Shown: positions 27,829 through 38,024 of the stretch, one piece after another
Layout: every line of letters begins with the position of its first letter
Numbering within the stretch: the first letter of the stretch is position 1
Assembly (NCBI RefSeq): GCF_028858535.1
Contig: NZ_JAPMOU010000010.1
Coordinates: 1 to 64,000 of the forward strand
Origin: Spartinivicinus poritis
GTDB taxonomy: Bacteria; Pseudomonadota; Gammaproteobacteria; Pseudomonadales; Zooshikellaceae
DNA: 64,000 nucleotides
Direction of reading: 5' to 3'
Made by a program: the position numbers and the translations under genes
The notes under the pieces: generated by a model
Told to the model about the DNA's origin: nothing
The model's input: only the letters and a program-made list of their open reading frames with translations
Database searches by the model: none

Positions 27829-28059
27829 TAATTGATAATTATCACTGGAATAATGATATCGAAGTGCTCGAAGCAAATATTCCAAGTAATTGACTATTTG
27901 TCCCATTTACCATAAATTTATAGTTGTTACATCAAGCTAACTCAATCGGACTCCAATAGCATATATTCTCCATTCAGCGACGTAGTTTTTCTTTTTCTAT
28001 CTTCTGAAGAGATGATTCATCTAACTATCTTTTGAGATCTTTTTTTTGGGTTACTAACT

Positions 28060-29241
28060 TTAACTAGGAGATACTAATTTTTTTGATAGAGTAGGAGTAA
28101 TAAACGAAGTGCGTGAGCGACTCACTTCATATTTAAAATCAATAATACCTACAATACATACTAATAAATAGTATAATAATGCTATTGATAAAATCGATAG
28201 TACTCCTGGTAAATCACTTATTGCTGGTTTCATAATAAAAACCAAAACCAAACATTTTATATATCCAACTTTTTTTTCTAACGACTGAATATACAAATAT
28301 GCTGGTAAAAATGATAGAAAAACAATGATAGGACCAAAGATTATCCCACCTAACAAATATCCAGATAAAATCACCCCGGGGCTTGCTCCTCCACCTTTTT
28401 CTCCGTACAGCTTATAATACAAATACTCAGAGTAGGACTTGTATTCCCAATTACTATCTATATTTAATAGTTTATTTAATACATAATTTGCTTGATCATA
28501 AATAATATTCCAATTTTCAACTATTCCTCCAAGTTTATTGGGTTCCATTATTGCAGTAAATAGTTGCTCTGTACTAATTAAAAATCTACCTATCACCCAT
28601 AAAGCAAATGTATATAAATTAATATTTTTTATATTTCCAAATTTAACTGCCAATGCATAAACAAGCAGTATTAAAGAGATCATAGCTGTAAAGAACAATG
28701 CTTTCTTACCTTTAATTACTACTATAAAGCAAAATATTGTCAGTGCTGATGCTAGTCCATCTATAGTTAAAACCCAAGAGGCAATCCATACATAAAATAT
28801 AAATTTATTATGATAGCAATCATTGCTCTCTATTTTATACTTTTCTTTAATTGCTATTAAGCCATATAAATAATTCACTATATTATATAGAATGAATAAC
28901 AATATATTATTATGAACACCTCCTTCTAAATATCTAATATTTTTACTTATAGTCAGAATATATATTATGTTAATCACTATTGCTGATAGCAATATATATC
29001 TAATATGATTTCTTTTTACGATTTTTATTCTATAAAAATTAGGAATAATTTTAAAAAAAAACCAGCTTAATGTTACATATAGAAGGATTATGATGATGAT
29101 TTCGATTACTGACCATACTTCCTTTTCTGATGTATAATAGGGATGGCCTGTTTCTATATCAAGATAACTAGAAAATATATACAGTATATTTATAAACAAT
29201 ATTACTATAAAAAATCTAGAATAATTATTTAAATAAACCAT
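28060..29241 (-). CDS. Wzy-like O-antigen polymerase (putative)
   Basis: A 393-residue polytopic membrane protein with about ten hydrophobic segments and one larger periplasmic loop (around residues 225-305, containing WNIIYDQANYVLNKLL and YKLYGEKGGGASPGV). This size and single large loop near the C-terminal end are typical of Wzy polymerases, which vary too much for motif recognition. The loop's GGGASPG segment resembles the PG-containing loops of O-antigen polymerases. It is transcribed five bases after pseI, the last gene of the pse block. Extremely AT-rich. Function is inferred. Confidence 0.6.
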   Translation of the reverse strand: MVYLNNYSRFFIVILFINILYIFSSYLDIETGHPYYTSEKEVWSVIEIIIIILLYVTLSWFFFKIIPNFYRIKIVKRNHIRYILLSAIVINIIYILTISKNIRYLEGGVHNNILLFILYNIVNYLYGLIAIKEKYKIESNDCYHNKFIFYVWIASWVLTIDGLASALTIFCFIVVIKGKKALFFTAMISLILLVYALAVKFGNIKNINLYTFALWVIGRFLISTEQLFTAIMEPNKLGGIVENWNIIYDQANYVLNKLLNIDSNWEYKSYSEYLYYKLYGEKGGGASPGVILSGYLLGGIIFGPIIVFLSFLPAYLYIQSLEKKVGYIKCLVLVFIMKPAISDLPGVLSILSIALLYYLLVCIVGIIDFKYEVSRSRTSFITPTLSKKLVSPS

Positions 29242-29246
29242 TAAAA

Positions 29247-30311
29247 TTATTCAAATATAACTCTATTTTTAGTTGCTGGTGTATTTTTTTCTATATCACA
29301 AGCAACTTTTTTGCCAATAATCTTACTGAAAAACTTAGGGGCTAATCCATAACCTGGTCGTACACAACGAATACTGTCAGGTGTTATTTTATCTCCTTTT
29401 CTCATTTCCTTTACAAAATAAATAGATCGCCTAAATTTGATATTATCTTGCTCACTATGTTTTATACTGTAGTCAACACAACCTATAGAATTCCAAGCCT
29501 TTTTAGTGTTCATACAGAGTTCTGCTAACTCTTCAGGTTCAATTGAAAAACTATCATCAGGCCCACCTCCATTACGATCAAGCGTAACATGCTTTTCTAC
29601 TATTGATGCTCCCATTGCAATACTAGCAATTGCAGTAATACTATCAGAAGTATGATCTGATAAGCCCGTCACCAATCCAAATTTATTAATCATATCCGGA
29701 ACAACCGATAAATTATAATCTTCTGCTGGTGCAGGATATCCACTTACACAATGTAAAATAGCAAGTTCTTTACAACCACCTTCGTAAGCGGTAGTAATAG
29801 CTTCTTGTATTTCATTTATATTTGCCATACCAGTTGAAATTATCATTGGTTTTCCAGTACCAGCAATATACTTTACTAATGCTAAATCAATGACTTCAAA
29901 AGAAGCTATTTTATATGCGGGTGTATTCAAGTCCTCTAATAAGTCAACAGCACTCTGATCAAATGGAGAGCTGAATATCGTTATTCCTAAATCACTGGCA
30001 TGTTCAAACAGCGGCTTATGCCAATCCCATGGCATATGAGCTGATTTATATAATTCATACAAAGTCTGGCCTGCCCATAGCCCATCTTTAATAATAAAAT
30101 CTTCTGAATCACAATTCAAAGTAATGGTATCGGCTGTATAGCTTTGTAGTTTTACTGCGTCAGCGCCAGAATATTTTGCTGCTTCAATTATTTTAAATGC
30201 ATTTTCAATTTTACCATTGTGATTTGCAGACAACTCTGCAATTATATAGGGTAAATAGTCTCTTCCTATTTTTCTATTATTAATACAAATATATGGATTT
30301 TTATTTTTCAT
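29247..30311 (-). CDS. pseI: Pseudaminic acid synthase PseI
   Basis: Condenses 6-deoxy-AltdiNAc with phosphoenolpyruvate to form pseudaminic acid. The 354-residue protein has the NeuB-type TIM barrel (IIAELSANHNGKIE at about 19-32, SSPFDQSAVDLLE near 108, STGMANINEI near 153, SDHTSD near 212, EKHVTLDRNGGGPDDSFS near 236) and a C-terminal SAF antifreeze-like domain (about 285-354). The residues GGGPDD and the PseB/C/G/F neighbours favour PseI over NeuB or LegI. It lies ten bases after the pseG-pseH fusion. Confidence 0.92.
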   Translation of the reverse strand: MKNKNPYICINNRKIGRDYLPYIIAELSANHNGKIENAFKIIEAAKYSGADAVKLQSYTADTITLNCDSEDFIIKDGLWAGQTLYELYKSAHMPWDWHKPLFEHASDLGITIFSSPFDQSAVDLLEDLNTPAYKIASFEVIDLALVKYIAGTGKPMIISTGMANINEIQEAITTAYEGGCKELAILHCVSGYPAPAEDYNLSVVPDMINKFGLVTGLSDHTSDSITAIASIAMGASIVEKHVTLDRNGGGPDDSFSIEPEELAELCMNTKKAWNSIGCVDYSIKHSEQDNIKFRRSIYFVKEMRKGDKITPDSIRCVRPGYGLAPKFFSKIIGKKVACDIEKNTPATKNRVIFE

Positions 30312-30321
30312 AATATATTTA

Positions 30322-31926
30322 TTATATTGTGTATTTTATATACATTGATTCTCGAATCTTTTTATACCCTGATTTTTCAAATAATTTTTGAGAAGCTATA
30401 TTTTTTTTTGATACATATGCCATGATTGTTGATTTTGGAATTAAGCTTTCAATCTTAGAAATTGCGATACTAGCTAATCCTTTACCATATTGATCATCAC
30501 TAACATAAACAGATATCTCATATAATTGATTTTTTATATCAATATTTAAATATTCAGTTTTTTCAATGGAATCTAATCTGACTACACCTGATGGCGTTTC
30601 TTTATGTAGAATAATGTAAAAATAATTATTTGTTTCTTTTATCTTATTTTCAAACCAAATAGAATGCTCTTCATAGTCTGGTATATCTGGATTACGAGAA
30701 TATTTTCTTGTACTCGGTAATGTTTGCCAGCTATAGATTAGTTCTTTATCCTTTATTGTGACTGGTCGTATCTTAATATATTTATTATCTTTCGATTTTC
30801 TAGGTAGCAAAAAATTTATTATTCTACTTACCCCAATTCCATCACATAGTTTTGATGCAATTAACCCATTTTCCTTCAACTTTGATACGTCGCTTATAAG
30901 TTTATATAATTCATCTTTATGAAAATCAGATATTTCTGTAGAATATGATAAAATATCAGCGGCATCTATAGAAACCAATTTTTTAGCATTATTCAATTGA
31001 TTTTCAGCACAAACTACTAGTATTGATGGTATACCTAAACAACAGCGCTCCCATGCAGAACTACCAACTCCTCCTATTGCTAAGTCAGCATTTGACATAA
31101 TTTCAGCCATATTACCTATATCAGAATATATATTTATATTATAAGGAAGCGATTGACTTAGTTGTTTAATTTTTTTATAAGATTTTGAATCCCGACCTAT
31201 AACTATATCTATACTCTTTATCGTTGTATCTTCAATTTTACCCAGGAGTTCTAGTATTTTTCTCGTAATAAAGTCAGGATCAACTCCTCCAAAATTAATT
31301 AGAATATTGTTAATACTATCTTTAGATCTACGTCTTTTTATTGACTTTTCTCTATAATCTATAAATTCGGAACGTAAAATCACATAGTCACTTCCTAAAA
31401 GGAAGGAACAAGTTTTAGGAACCAAATTTAAATATTTTTTTTCTGTACAACCTAATGTTTGATCTATAAGTAAATTACAATAGTGAGTTCTATTAGCAAG
31501 ATCATCAATTACTACCAAATAATTAACATGCTGAGATATCATTTTCTCCCAACGAAAGTCAATACTATATGAGTCAACAACAACAATTTCAACGTCACCA
31601 ATATCTTTTAAATATAGAATACTACTATTAAAATCTTGCTTCCAAGATATATCTAACCATTCGTTATACGGAAACGATACCATCTTAGCATTTTTTATTT
31701 TTCTTTTTGAAAAGCTCTCAATGTAGCTAATACTTAATTTTGTTGTAATTAACTTTAAGTGATAGCCTTTTTGTATAATTTTTTTTGTTAGGTTATCGGG
31801 AATAACTCGACAAAAAAAATATATACTAGCCCCTAGTTCTTCGAAATGTCTAGCCAATGTCAAACATCTCATAATATGTCCAAATCCAATTTTGTTGGAT
31901 GCATCAGCACGAAATACTACGTTCAC
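30322..31926 (-). CDS. pseG: PseG-PseH fusion: UDP-sugar hydrolase and N-acetyltransferase
   Basis: The 534-residue protein joins two pathway enzymes. The N-terminal part (about 1-345) is a PseG hydrolase that releases 6-deoxy-AltdiNAc from UDP; it has RADASNKIGFGH with the catalytic H17 and DFGGVDP- and GGVGSSAWERCCLG-like donor-site segments. The C-terminal part (about 370-534) is a GNAT acetyltransferase (IRPVTIKDKELIYSWQ, then YEISVYVSDDQYGKGLAS), matching PseH, which N-acetylates C4. GTG start at 31926 overlaps the hisF-like stop as GTGA. The fusion replaces the separate pseG and pseH genes of Campylobacter and Helicobacter. Confidence 0.88.
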   Translation of the reverse strand: MNVVFRADASNKIGFGHIMRCLTLARHFEELGASIYFFCRVIPDNLTKKIIQKGYHLKLITTKLSISYIESFSKRKIKNAKMVSFPYNEWLDISWKQDFNSSILYLKDIGDVEIVVVDSYSIDFRWEKMISQHVNYLVVIDDLANRTHYCNLLIDQTLGCTEKKYLNLVPKTCSFLLGSDYVILRSEFIDYREKSIKRRRSKDSINNILINFGGVDPDFITRKILELLGKIEDTTIKSIDIVIGRDSKSYKKIKQLSQSLPYNINIYSDIGNMAEIMSNADLAIGGVGSSAWERCCLGIPSILVVCAENQLNNAKKLVSIDAADILSYSTEISDFHKDELYKLISDVSKLKENGLIASKLCDGIGVSRIINFLLPRKSKDNKYIKIRPVTIKDKELIYSWQTLPSTRKYSRNPDIPDYEEHSIWFENKIKETNNYFYIILHKETPSGVVRLDSIEKTEYLNIDIKNQLYEISVYVSDDQYGKGLASIAISKIESLIPKSTIMAYVSKKNIASQKLFEKSGYKKIRESMYIKYTI

Positions 31927-32678
31927 CTTCTTACATTTATTCCTTTAGTATATAAATACTCTTTTATTTCTTGAGGTGTTTGTTCTGTAAAATGAAAAAT
32001 ACTCGCAGCAGCAATAGCTGAAGCCTCTCCTTTTTTTATTACCTCATATATATCTTGAGCACAACCCGCGCCACCAGAAGCAATGACTGGTATATTTACT
32101 AAACTAGTTACTTCACTAACAATCTCATAATCAAAACCATCCATCCTTCCATCTTTATCAACAGAGGTTAATAGTATTTCTCCAGCACCCATATTTTCAA
32201 CAGTTTTTGCCCATTGTGTAACCTCAATAGGCTCAATTTTAGTACCAGCATGACTGACACAAAGGGGTTTGCCATTTACTCGTTTAAAATCAATGCTTGC
32301 TACAATACACTGAGAGCCAAATATTTTAGCTCCTTCTTCTATTATATTATTATTTTTATAATTTTCTGTATTAATAGTAACTTTATCTGCACCAGCTAAC
32401 AGAATATTTTTTATATCTACTGCTTTTTTTATTCCTCCCCCAACTGTAAAAGGAACAAATACTTCCTTTGAAATATCTTTAATAGTTTCTACATCAGCTA
32501 ATCGATTCTGTTCTGTTGCAGTAATATCTAAAAAAATTAATTCATCTACATCTCTTACTGAATACACTTTTATTGAAGGAAGTAATGCCCCAACTCTTCT
32601 GTTTGAGTTAAAAGAAATTCCTTTAACTAAACTAAAGTCTTTCCATAACAAAGTTGGCATAATACGAACTTTTAGCAC
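31923..32678 (-). CDS. HisF-like ammonia-using subunit paired with sugar amidotransferase
   Basis: A TIM-barrel protein of 251 residues related to the cyclase subunit of imidazole glycerol phosphate synthase. The HisF catalytic Asp11 is replaced by Leu (RIMPTLLWKDF) while Asp130 is kept (ASIDFKRVNG); phosphate-site segments VGGGIKK and ASGGAG are present. Loss of Asp11 and the neighbours argue against histidine synthesis. In WbpG/HisH2/HisF2-type systems this protein delivers ammonia to form an acetamidino group. A GTG start at 32678 gives the family N-terminus; it lies three bases after the hisH-like stop. Confidence 0.85.
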   Translation of the reverse strand: MLKVRIMPTLLWKDFSLVKGISFNSNRRVGALLPSIKVYSVRDVDELIFLDITATEQNRLADVETIKDISKEVFVPFTVGGGIKKAVDIKNILLAGADKVTINTENYKNNNIIEEGAKIFGSQCIVASIDFKRVNGKPLCVSHAGTKIEPIEVTQWAKTVENMGAGEILLTSVDKDGRMDGFDYEIVSEVTSLVNIPVIASGGAGCAQDIYEVIKKGEASAIAAASIFHFTEQTPQEIKEYLYTKGINVRR

Positions 32679-32681
32679 AAC

Positions 32682-33308
32682 TTATTTTATCTCCAAAAAA
32701 TTAGTTAATATATTAATTCCATTTTTTGAGCTCTTTTCTGGATGAAATTGAACTCCGTAAACATTATCTTTACTGACTGCTGAACAAAAGCCCCCACAAT
32801 ACTCTGTAGTGGACACTATATGCTTTTCTGACTCAGGTTCAAAATGATAGCTATGAACAAAATAGAAGTCTGTATTATTTTTAATATTTGAAAAAATATC
32901 TGATTTACTAGCAAACTGGACTTCACTCCAACCTACATGGGGAACTCTTTCTTTATTACACTTCGGCTTTAATTTTTTTACTTCTCCAGGTATATAATCC
33001 AAACCTTTTATTTTATCTTCAAGCACTCCTTCTTCACTTGTTGAAGCAAGTAGTTGCATGCCTAAACAAATTCCTAGCAAAGGAACTTGATATTTAATGA
33101 CTTCATCTTCTAAAGCTTCAACCCAACCATTTTCTTTTAAACTGATCATTGCTACAGAAAATGCCCCAACGCCAGGTAATATTACATGGGATGCTTTTAA
33201 AAGATCAGATACGTCATTAGAAATAAAAATTTCATAACCACATCTTTCTATAGCAGACTTGACTGAGGTCAGATTTCCAACCCCATAGTCTATGATCATA
33301 GGTTTCAT
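32682..33308 (-). CDS. HisH-like glutamine amidotransferase
   Basis: Class I glutaminase of 208 residues that would supply ammonia to its HisF-like partner. The nucleophile C81 lies in LLGICLGMQLL, with H189 and E191 in GVQFHPEKS completing the triad; MIIDYGVGNLTSV at the N-terminus is family-typical. Its ATG overlaps the end of the pseA-like gene by four bases (ATGA). Together with the amidotransferase and HisF-like genes it forms a three-gene acetamidino-synthesis set inside the pse operon, not a histidine operon. Confidence 0.88.
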   Translation of the reverse strand: MKPMIIDYGVGNLTSVKSAIERCGYEIFISNDVSDLLKASHVILPGVGAFSVAMISLKENGWVEALEDEVIKYQVPLLGICLGMQLLASTSEEGVLEDKIKGLDYIPGEVKKLKPKCNKERVPHVGWSEVQFASKSDIFSNIKNNTDFYFVHSYHFEPESEKHIVSTTEYCGGFCSAVSKDNVYGVQFHPEKSSKNGINILTNFLEIK

Positions 33309-34453
33309 ATATTATCATAATTCATTTTTATTAAATTGCCCTCATTATCTTTTACTAAGATACCTCTTCTATCTATTTTAAATATTTTTTTATTTGTAAA
33401 CTGATCACAAATTTCAATAAATTGATCAAGCGATATATTTAATGGTTTTAGTATATCTTCAAGTGACTTACCTAGATAAGTCCAAGGAAATTTACCATCA
33501 TTTTTTTGGACAATCTGAAGTCCATCTTCTCTACTAACTCTTCCTCGTCTTATATGTAAACATATTATATCTGTTGCTCGTCCAAAACCAAATTTCAAAT
33601 ATTTAAAATAATCATGAATACCTGTTTGATAATTATCAAGATTTTCATAGTTCACAACGGAACCTTCAACAACCTGGTGAAGTGTTTCAAAACCATATGC
33701 TTGAGCCAATAAAGCATTACTATATCCATCCCATGGGATGTAATATCCGAGAAATAGTCCTGTCACACCTACTGCTGTTAGCTCTTCGTTACTTGGATAG
33801 GTATAAGCAACCAAGTGTTTTTGTTCTATTCCATCTATACCTACAACATCACTAACCCTTAATCCTAGAAGTCCACCAAACTCTTCCAACCAGCTTCTAT
33901 CCAGTGTATTATTCTCAACAGCAGAAGCGGGTCCACCGTATTCATTTTGTGAATTCTCGCCCCAAATTATCAGAGGGACATTATATTGTACAGCTGCTCT
34001 TACAGGTATTGTAAAAATACCTACATGTTCTGGCCATGAAATATCACCTACTTGAGTTAAACCTATATGATTTAATTTTCTTCTAATAATAGGATTAGGT
34101 GAAAACTCAACATAATCAACACCAAGATTTTTGATATTTTCAATATTACGTCTACCAATGTCTGATAAATCACAGGTAGTCGATGTTACACAAAGAGGAT
34201 TAACTCCTAGTTTAAGTAACTGAATTACCTGATAAGTACTATCTTTTCCACCACTTACAGGTATAATACAATCCCATTTGTTATTATTTTTGTATTTATC
34301 AATAATTTGTATTAACTCTTTCTTTCTTTGATCCCAATCTATTCTTTCACGGGTATCATAGTTAATGCACGCATTGCATATTCCTTCATTGAATAACAAA
34401 TCAGGTTTTGTATCTGGCATTAAGCACTTTGTACAATATTTTATCACTTTCAA
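33305..34453 (-). CDS. N-acetyl sugar amidotransferase (PseA/WbpG family)
   Basis: A 382-residue ATP-dependent amidotransferase. C7xxC10 and C26xxC29 form an N-terminal zinc-type site, and the PP-loop SGGKDS lies at residues 67-72. Homologues convert an N-acetyl group to an acetamidino group, as PseA does on pseudaminic acid in Campylobacter and WbpG on Pseudomonas O-antigen sugars. The TTG at 34453 overlaps the methylase stop; a GTG two codons on is an alternative. With HisH- and HisF-like genes next to it, an amidinated pseudaminic acid is the simplest product, but WbpG-like action on another sugar is possible. Confidence 0.85.
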   Translation of the reverse strand: MKVIKYCTKCLMPDTKPDLLFNEGICNACINYDTRERIDWDQRKKELIQIIDKYKNNNKWDCIIPVSGGKDSTYQVIQLLKLGVNPLCVTSTTCDLSDIGRRNIENIKNLGVDYVEFSPNPIIRRKLNHIGLTQVGDISWPEHVGIFTIPVRAAVQYNVPLIIWGENSQNEYGGPASAVENNTLDRSWLEEFGGLLGLRVSDVVGIDGIEQKHLVAYTYPSNEELTAVGVTGLFLGYYIPWDGYSNALLAQAYGFETLHQVVEGSVVNYENLDNYQTGIHDYFKYLKFGFGRATDIICLHIRRGRVSREDGLQIVQKNDGKFPWTYLGKSLEDILKPLNISLDQFIEICDQFTNKKIFKIDRRGILVKDNEGNLIKMNYDNI

Positions 34454-35076
34454 ATCTCATGTTTTTTTAGCAAAAACCAAGTTATATCGTCCTGAGGATA
34501 ATTACTATCTCTATGGTAGCAAAAACCATAATCCACTAACTCTAGATCTGAAAAACGATCCAACATTTCACTAGCAAAATCTCTTTTAAAAAGTCTTTCA
34601 TTATGACCTCTATAAGATAATGAGACTGGAGTAGGATTATAGTATTCACAAATGCATATATATTTTTTACTAAAATAGTATAACTTATCGTACACTTTAC
34701 TTAAATATTCTGGGTTCATATGTATCAGAACACCTTTTGTAAGGCAAAAATCAAACTTTTCCTTACTTTCATAGTCTAAAATTGACCCTTCTAAAACTTC
34801 AGCTTTCTTCCAAGATTTTAATTTTTCAACTGCCGAGTGATTTATTTCTATTCCTATTAATCTAATATTATTGGTTAGTTGATCTATAGCTTTTAAATTC
34901 AAACCTATATTACAGCCGAACTCAACTACAGATGTAACTTGCTTAGTTTTACTTAAAATTTTTGAAAACAATGAAATATTACTTGATAAATATTTATTTT
35001 CATCATTTCTAGTAATATATTTATCACCAAACTCACCAAACCAAAAATCTTCTTGTTCTGTCTTAAATGCTGTCAT
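34450..35076 (-). CDS. Pseudaminic acid biosynthesis-associated methylase
   Basis: A 208-residue class I SAM-dependent methyltransferase whose N-terminus (FKTEQEDFWFGEFGDKYITRN) matches the small group of methylases found only with pse genes. The SAM motif VVEFGCNIGLNLKAI is near residue 48 and LTKGVLIHMNPEYL near residue 112. It sits between pseF and the amidotransferase. The reaction has not been settled for this group; methylation of pseudaminic acid or a derivative is the usual suggestion. Confidence 0.82.
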   Translation of the reverse strand: MTAFKTEQEDFWFGEFGDKYITRNDENKYLSSNISLFSKILSKTKQVTSVVEFGCNIGLNLKAIDQLTNNIRLIGIEINHSAVEKLKSWKKAEVLEGSILDYESKEKFDFCLTKGVLIHMNPEYLSKVYDKLYYFSKKYICICEYYNPTPVSLSYRGHNERLFKRDFASEMLDRFSDLELVDYGFCYHRDSNYPQDDITWFLLKKHEI

Positions 35077-35098
35077 GGCTACCTACATAAACTATAAA

Positions 35099-35788
35099 TT
35101 ATACATTATTTATCAATTTATATTTAAATTCAGCTTCAACCCAGTCATCTTCTGTATCAATGTCTTGAACCTGATTTCTTGGTAATATTATAGGGACTGT
35201 AGATTCAGAAAAAATTGGTTTTTTTTCTAAAAAAGCATCACTTTTCCCCCAATAGAGTTGCCCAGCATCATGATATGTCTTTATCAGATCCTGTGAACGC
35301 GTTTGGTAATGATCTGGTTGAATCATTTTAATTCGACCTTGTTCAGTAATTTTTATTGCCCGTTGAATAGGAAACGAAAAATCTGTAACTGTTATTGCAT
35401 AATCACTGTTACTATTTTTTAAATTTATTAAACCTTTATATATTATTTCACCAGTAACAAAAGGAGCTGTTGCATATATACAGCACACATTATCAAAAAA
35501 CTGATTTTTTTCTTTATAAAATTCTACTGCATGCTTAATCACTGAAATTGTGTCTGCATAATCATCTGAAATATATTCCGGCCTTGCAAATGGTATTTCA
35601 GCTCCTGCAGCTCGCGCCACATTTGCTATTTCTTCACTGTCAGTTGAAACAATCACTTTTTCAAAACAGTTACTTACTTGTGCTGCTTCAATTGAATAGG
35701 CAATTATTGGCTTCCCACAAAATATTTTTATATTTTTATTTTTTATACGTTTACTACCACCTCTGGCTGGAATGATTGCAATATTCAA
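35099..35788 (-). CDS. pseF: CMP-pseudaminic acid cytidylyltransferase PseF
   Basis: Activates pseudaminic acid with CTP to CMP-pseudaminic acid, the donor for transfer. The 229-residue protein begins MNIAIIPARGGSKRIKNKNI, the CMP-nonulosonate synthetase signature, with FEKVIVSTDSEEIA and CIYATAPFVT following and the closing QDIDTEDDW. Its ATG overlaps the pseC stop by four bases. Lying in a complete pse set makes PseF more likely than a sialate or legionaminate synthetase. Confidence 0.9.
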   Translation of the reverse strand: MNIAIIPARGGSKRIKNKNIKIFCGKPIIAYSIEAAQVSNCFEKVIVSTDSEEIANVARAAGAEIPFARPEYISDDYADTISVIKHAVEFYKEKNQFFDNVCCIYATAPFVTGEIIYKGLINLKNSNSDYAITVTDFSFPIQRAIKITEQGRIKMIQPDHYQTRSQDLIKTYHDAGQLYWGKSDAFLEKKPIFSESTVPIILPRNQVQDIDTEDDWVEAEFKYKLINNV

Positions 35789-36942
35789 TCTAAAATGTCC
35801 TGTAATGTTTTTACAACCTTATTTTGCTGTTCTTGACTCATATAGTGAAAAATAGGTAAACTAATTGCGTTTTCGTAATATGCTTCAGCAGAGGGAAAGT
35901 CACCTTTCTTAAACCCCTTCATTTTATAAAAAGGCTGTGTGTGAATCGGTATATAGTGAACATTAACTCCAATACCTTTCACTCGAAGCCTTTCAAATAT
36001 TTCTCGATAGGTTAGATCCGTTTTATTTAGCTCTATACGAATAACGTATAAATGAAAACTAGAGTAATTATTTTTTAGTATATATTGTGGTGAAACTGGC
36101 AACGAATCTAACATAACTTTATATCTTGTTGCTAGCTTATTCCTATCTTCCACAAATTCATCTAGTCGACCTAACTGACTTAAACCAAGTGCAGCTTGTA
36201 TATCTGTCATCCTATAGTTAAAACCAAGTGATATTTGTTGGTAATACCATGGCCCATCAGACTCGTGTGTCATCTGTTCTGTATCACGAGTAATTCCATG
36301 ATTTCGTAGTAAAATCATTTTCTCGGCTAGATCTGAGCAAGCTGTTACTGCCATGCCACCTTCAGCCGTAGTAATAATTTTAACTGGATGAAAGCTAAAT
36401 ATTGTAATATCACTGTATTTACAACTTCCTATAGGGTTTCCTTGATAATACCCCCCAATGGCATGTGAAGCATCCTCAACAATATGAAAACCAAACCGTT
36501 TACTTAATTGGTAAATTACCTCCATATCACAAGATGTACCGCACATATGAACAGGAATTATAACCTTTGGAATTTTCCCCTCTAACTCAGCCTCTTGTAG
36601 TTTTTTTTCTAATTTTATATGACATATATTAAATGTTTTTGGATCAATATCAATGAAGTCAACTGATGCACCACAATACAAAGCACAGTTTGCTGATGCT
36701 ACAAAAGTAATGGGTGATGTCCAGACAACATCTCCTTTTCCAACATTTAAAGCTAAACATGCTAAATGTAATGCAGAAGTAGCGCTATTTACAGCAACAG
36801 CGTGATTTACATCTACTTTCTCTGCAATAGCACATTCAAATAAAGGAACCATTGGCCCCTGCGTAAGAAAATCAGATTTTAGTACTTTAACTACAGAGTC
36901 AATATCACTTTGATTAATAGTCTGTTTACCATAAGGTATCAT
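35785..36942 (-). CDS. pseC: UDP-4-keto-6-deoxy-AltNAc C4-aminotransferase PseC
   Basis: PLP enzyme of 385 residues that aminates C4 of the PseB product. It starts MIPYGKQTINQSDIDSVV and has TSPITFVASANCALYCG near residue 75, EDASHAIGG around 158 and the PLP-lysine segment FSFHPVKIITTAEGGM near 185. A second aminotransferase (4428-5603) in the window belongs to a different branch, judged by its context. PseC and PseF overlap by four bases; PseB lies 27 bases upstream. Confidence 0.92.
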   Translation of the reverse strand: MIPYGKQTINQSDIDSVVKVLKSDFLTQGPMVPLFECAIAEKVDVNHAVAVNSATSALHLACLALNVGKGDVVWTSPITFVASANCALYCGASVDFIDIDPKTFNICHIKLEKKLQEAELEGKIPKVIIPVHMCGTSCDMEVIYQLSKRFGFHIVEDASHAIGGYYQGNPIGSCKYSDITIFSFHPVKIITTAEGGMAVTACSDLAEKMILLRNHGITRDTEQMTHESDGPWYYQQISLGFNYRMTDIQAALGLSQLGRLDEFVEDRNKLATRYKVMLDSLPVSPQYILKNNYSSFHLYVIRIELNKTDLTYREIFERLRVKGIGVNVHYIPIHTQPFYKMKGFKKGDFPSAEAYYENAISLPIFHYMSQEQQNKVVKTLQDILD

Positions 36943-36969
36943 ATTAGCCCTTTTATCGTGATTATACCC

Positions 36970-37992
<1,023 letters not shown>

Positions 37993-38024
37993 CTAACATT
38001 ACTTATAGCAAAGTATATTTATTA

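Noticed and set aside
27639-27893. Plus-strand small gene near the radical SAM region
   Set aside because: It is the reverse of the pseudogene's coding strand, with no ribosome site or family likeness.
31923-33308. hisF- and hisH-like genes as a second histidine operon
   Set aside because: HisF Asp11 is lost and the genes sit with a PP-loop N-acetyl sugar amidotransferase inside pse genes, so an acetamidino role is more likely.
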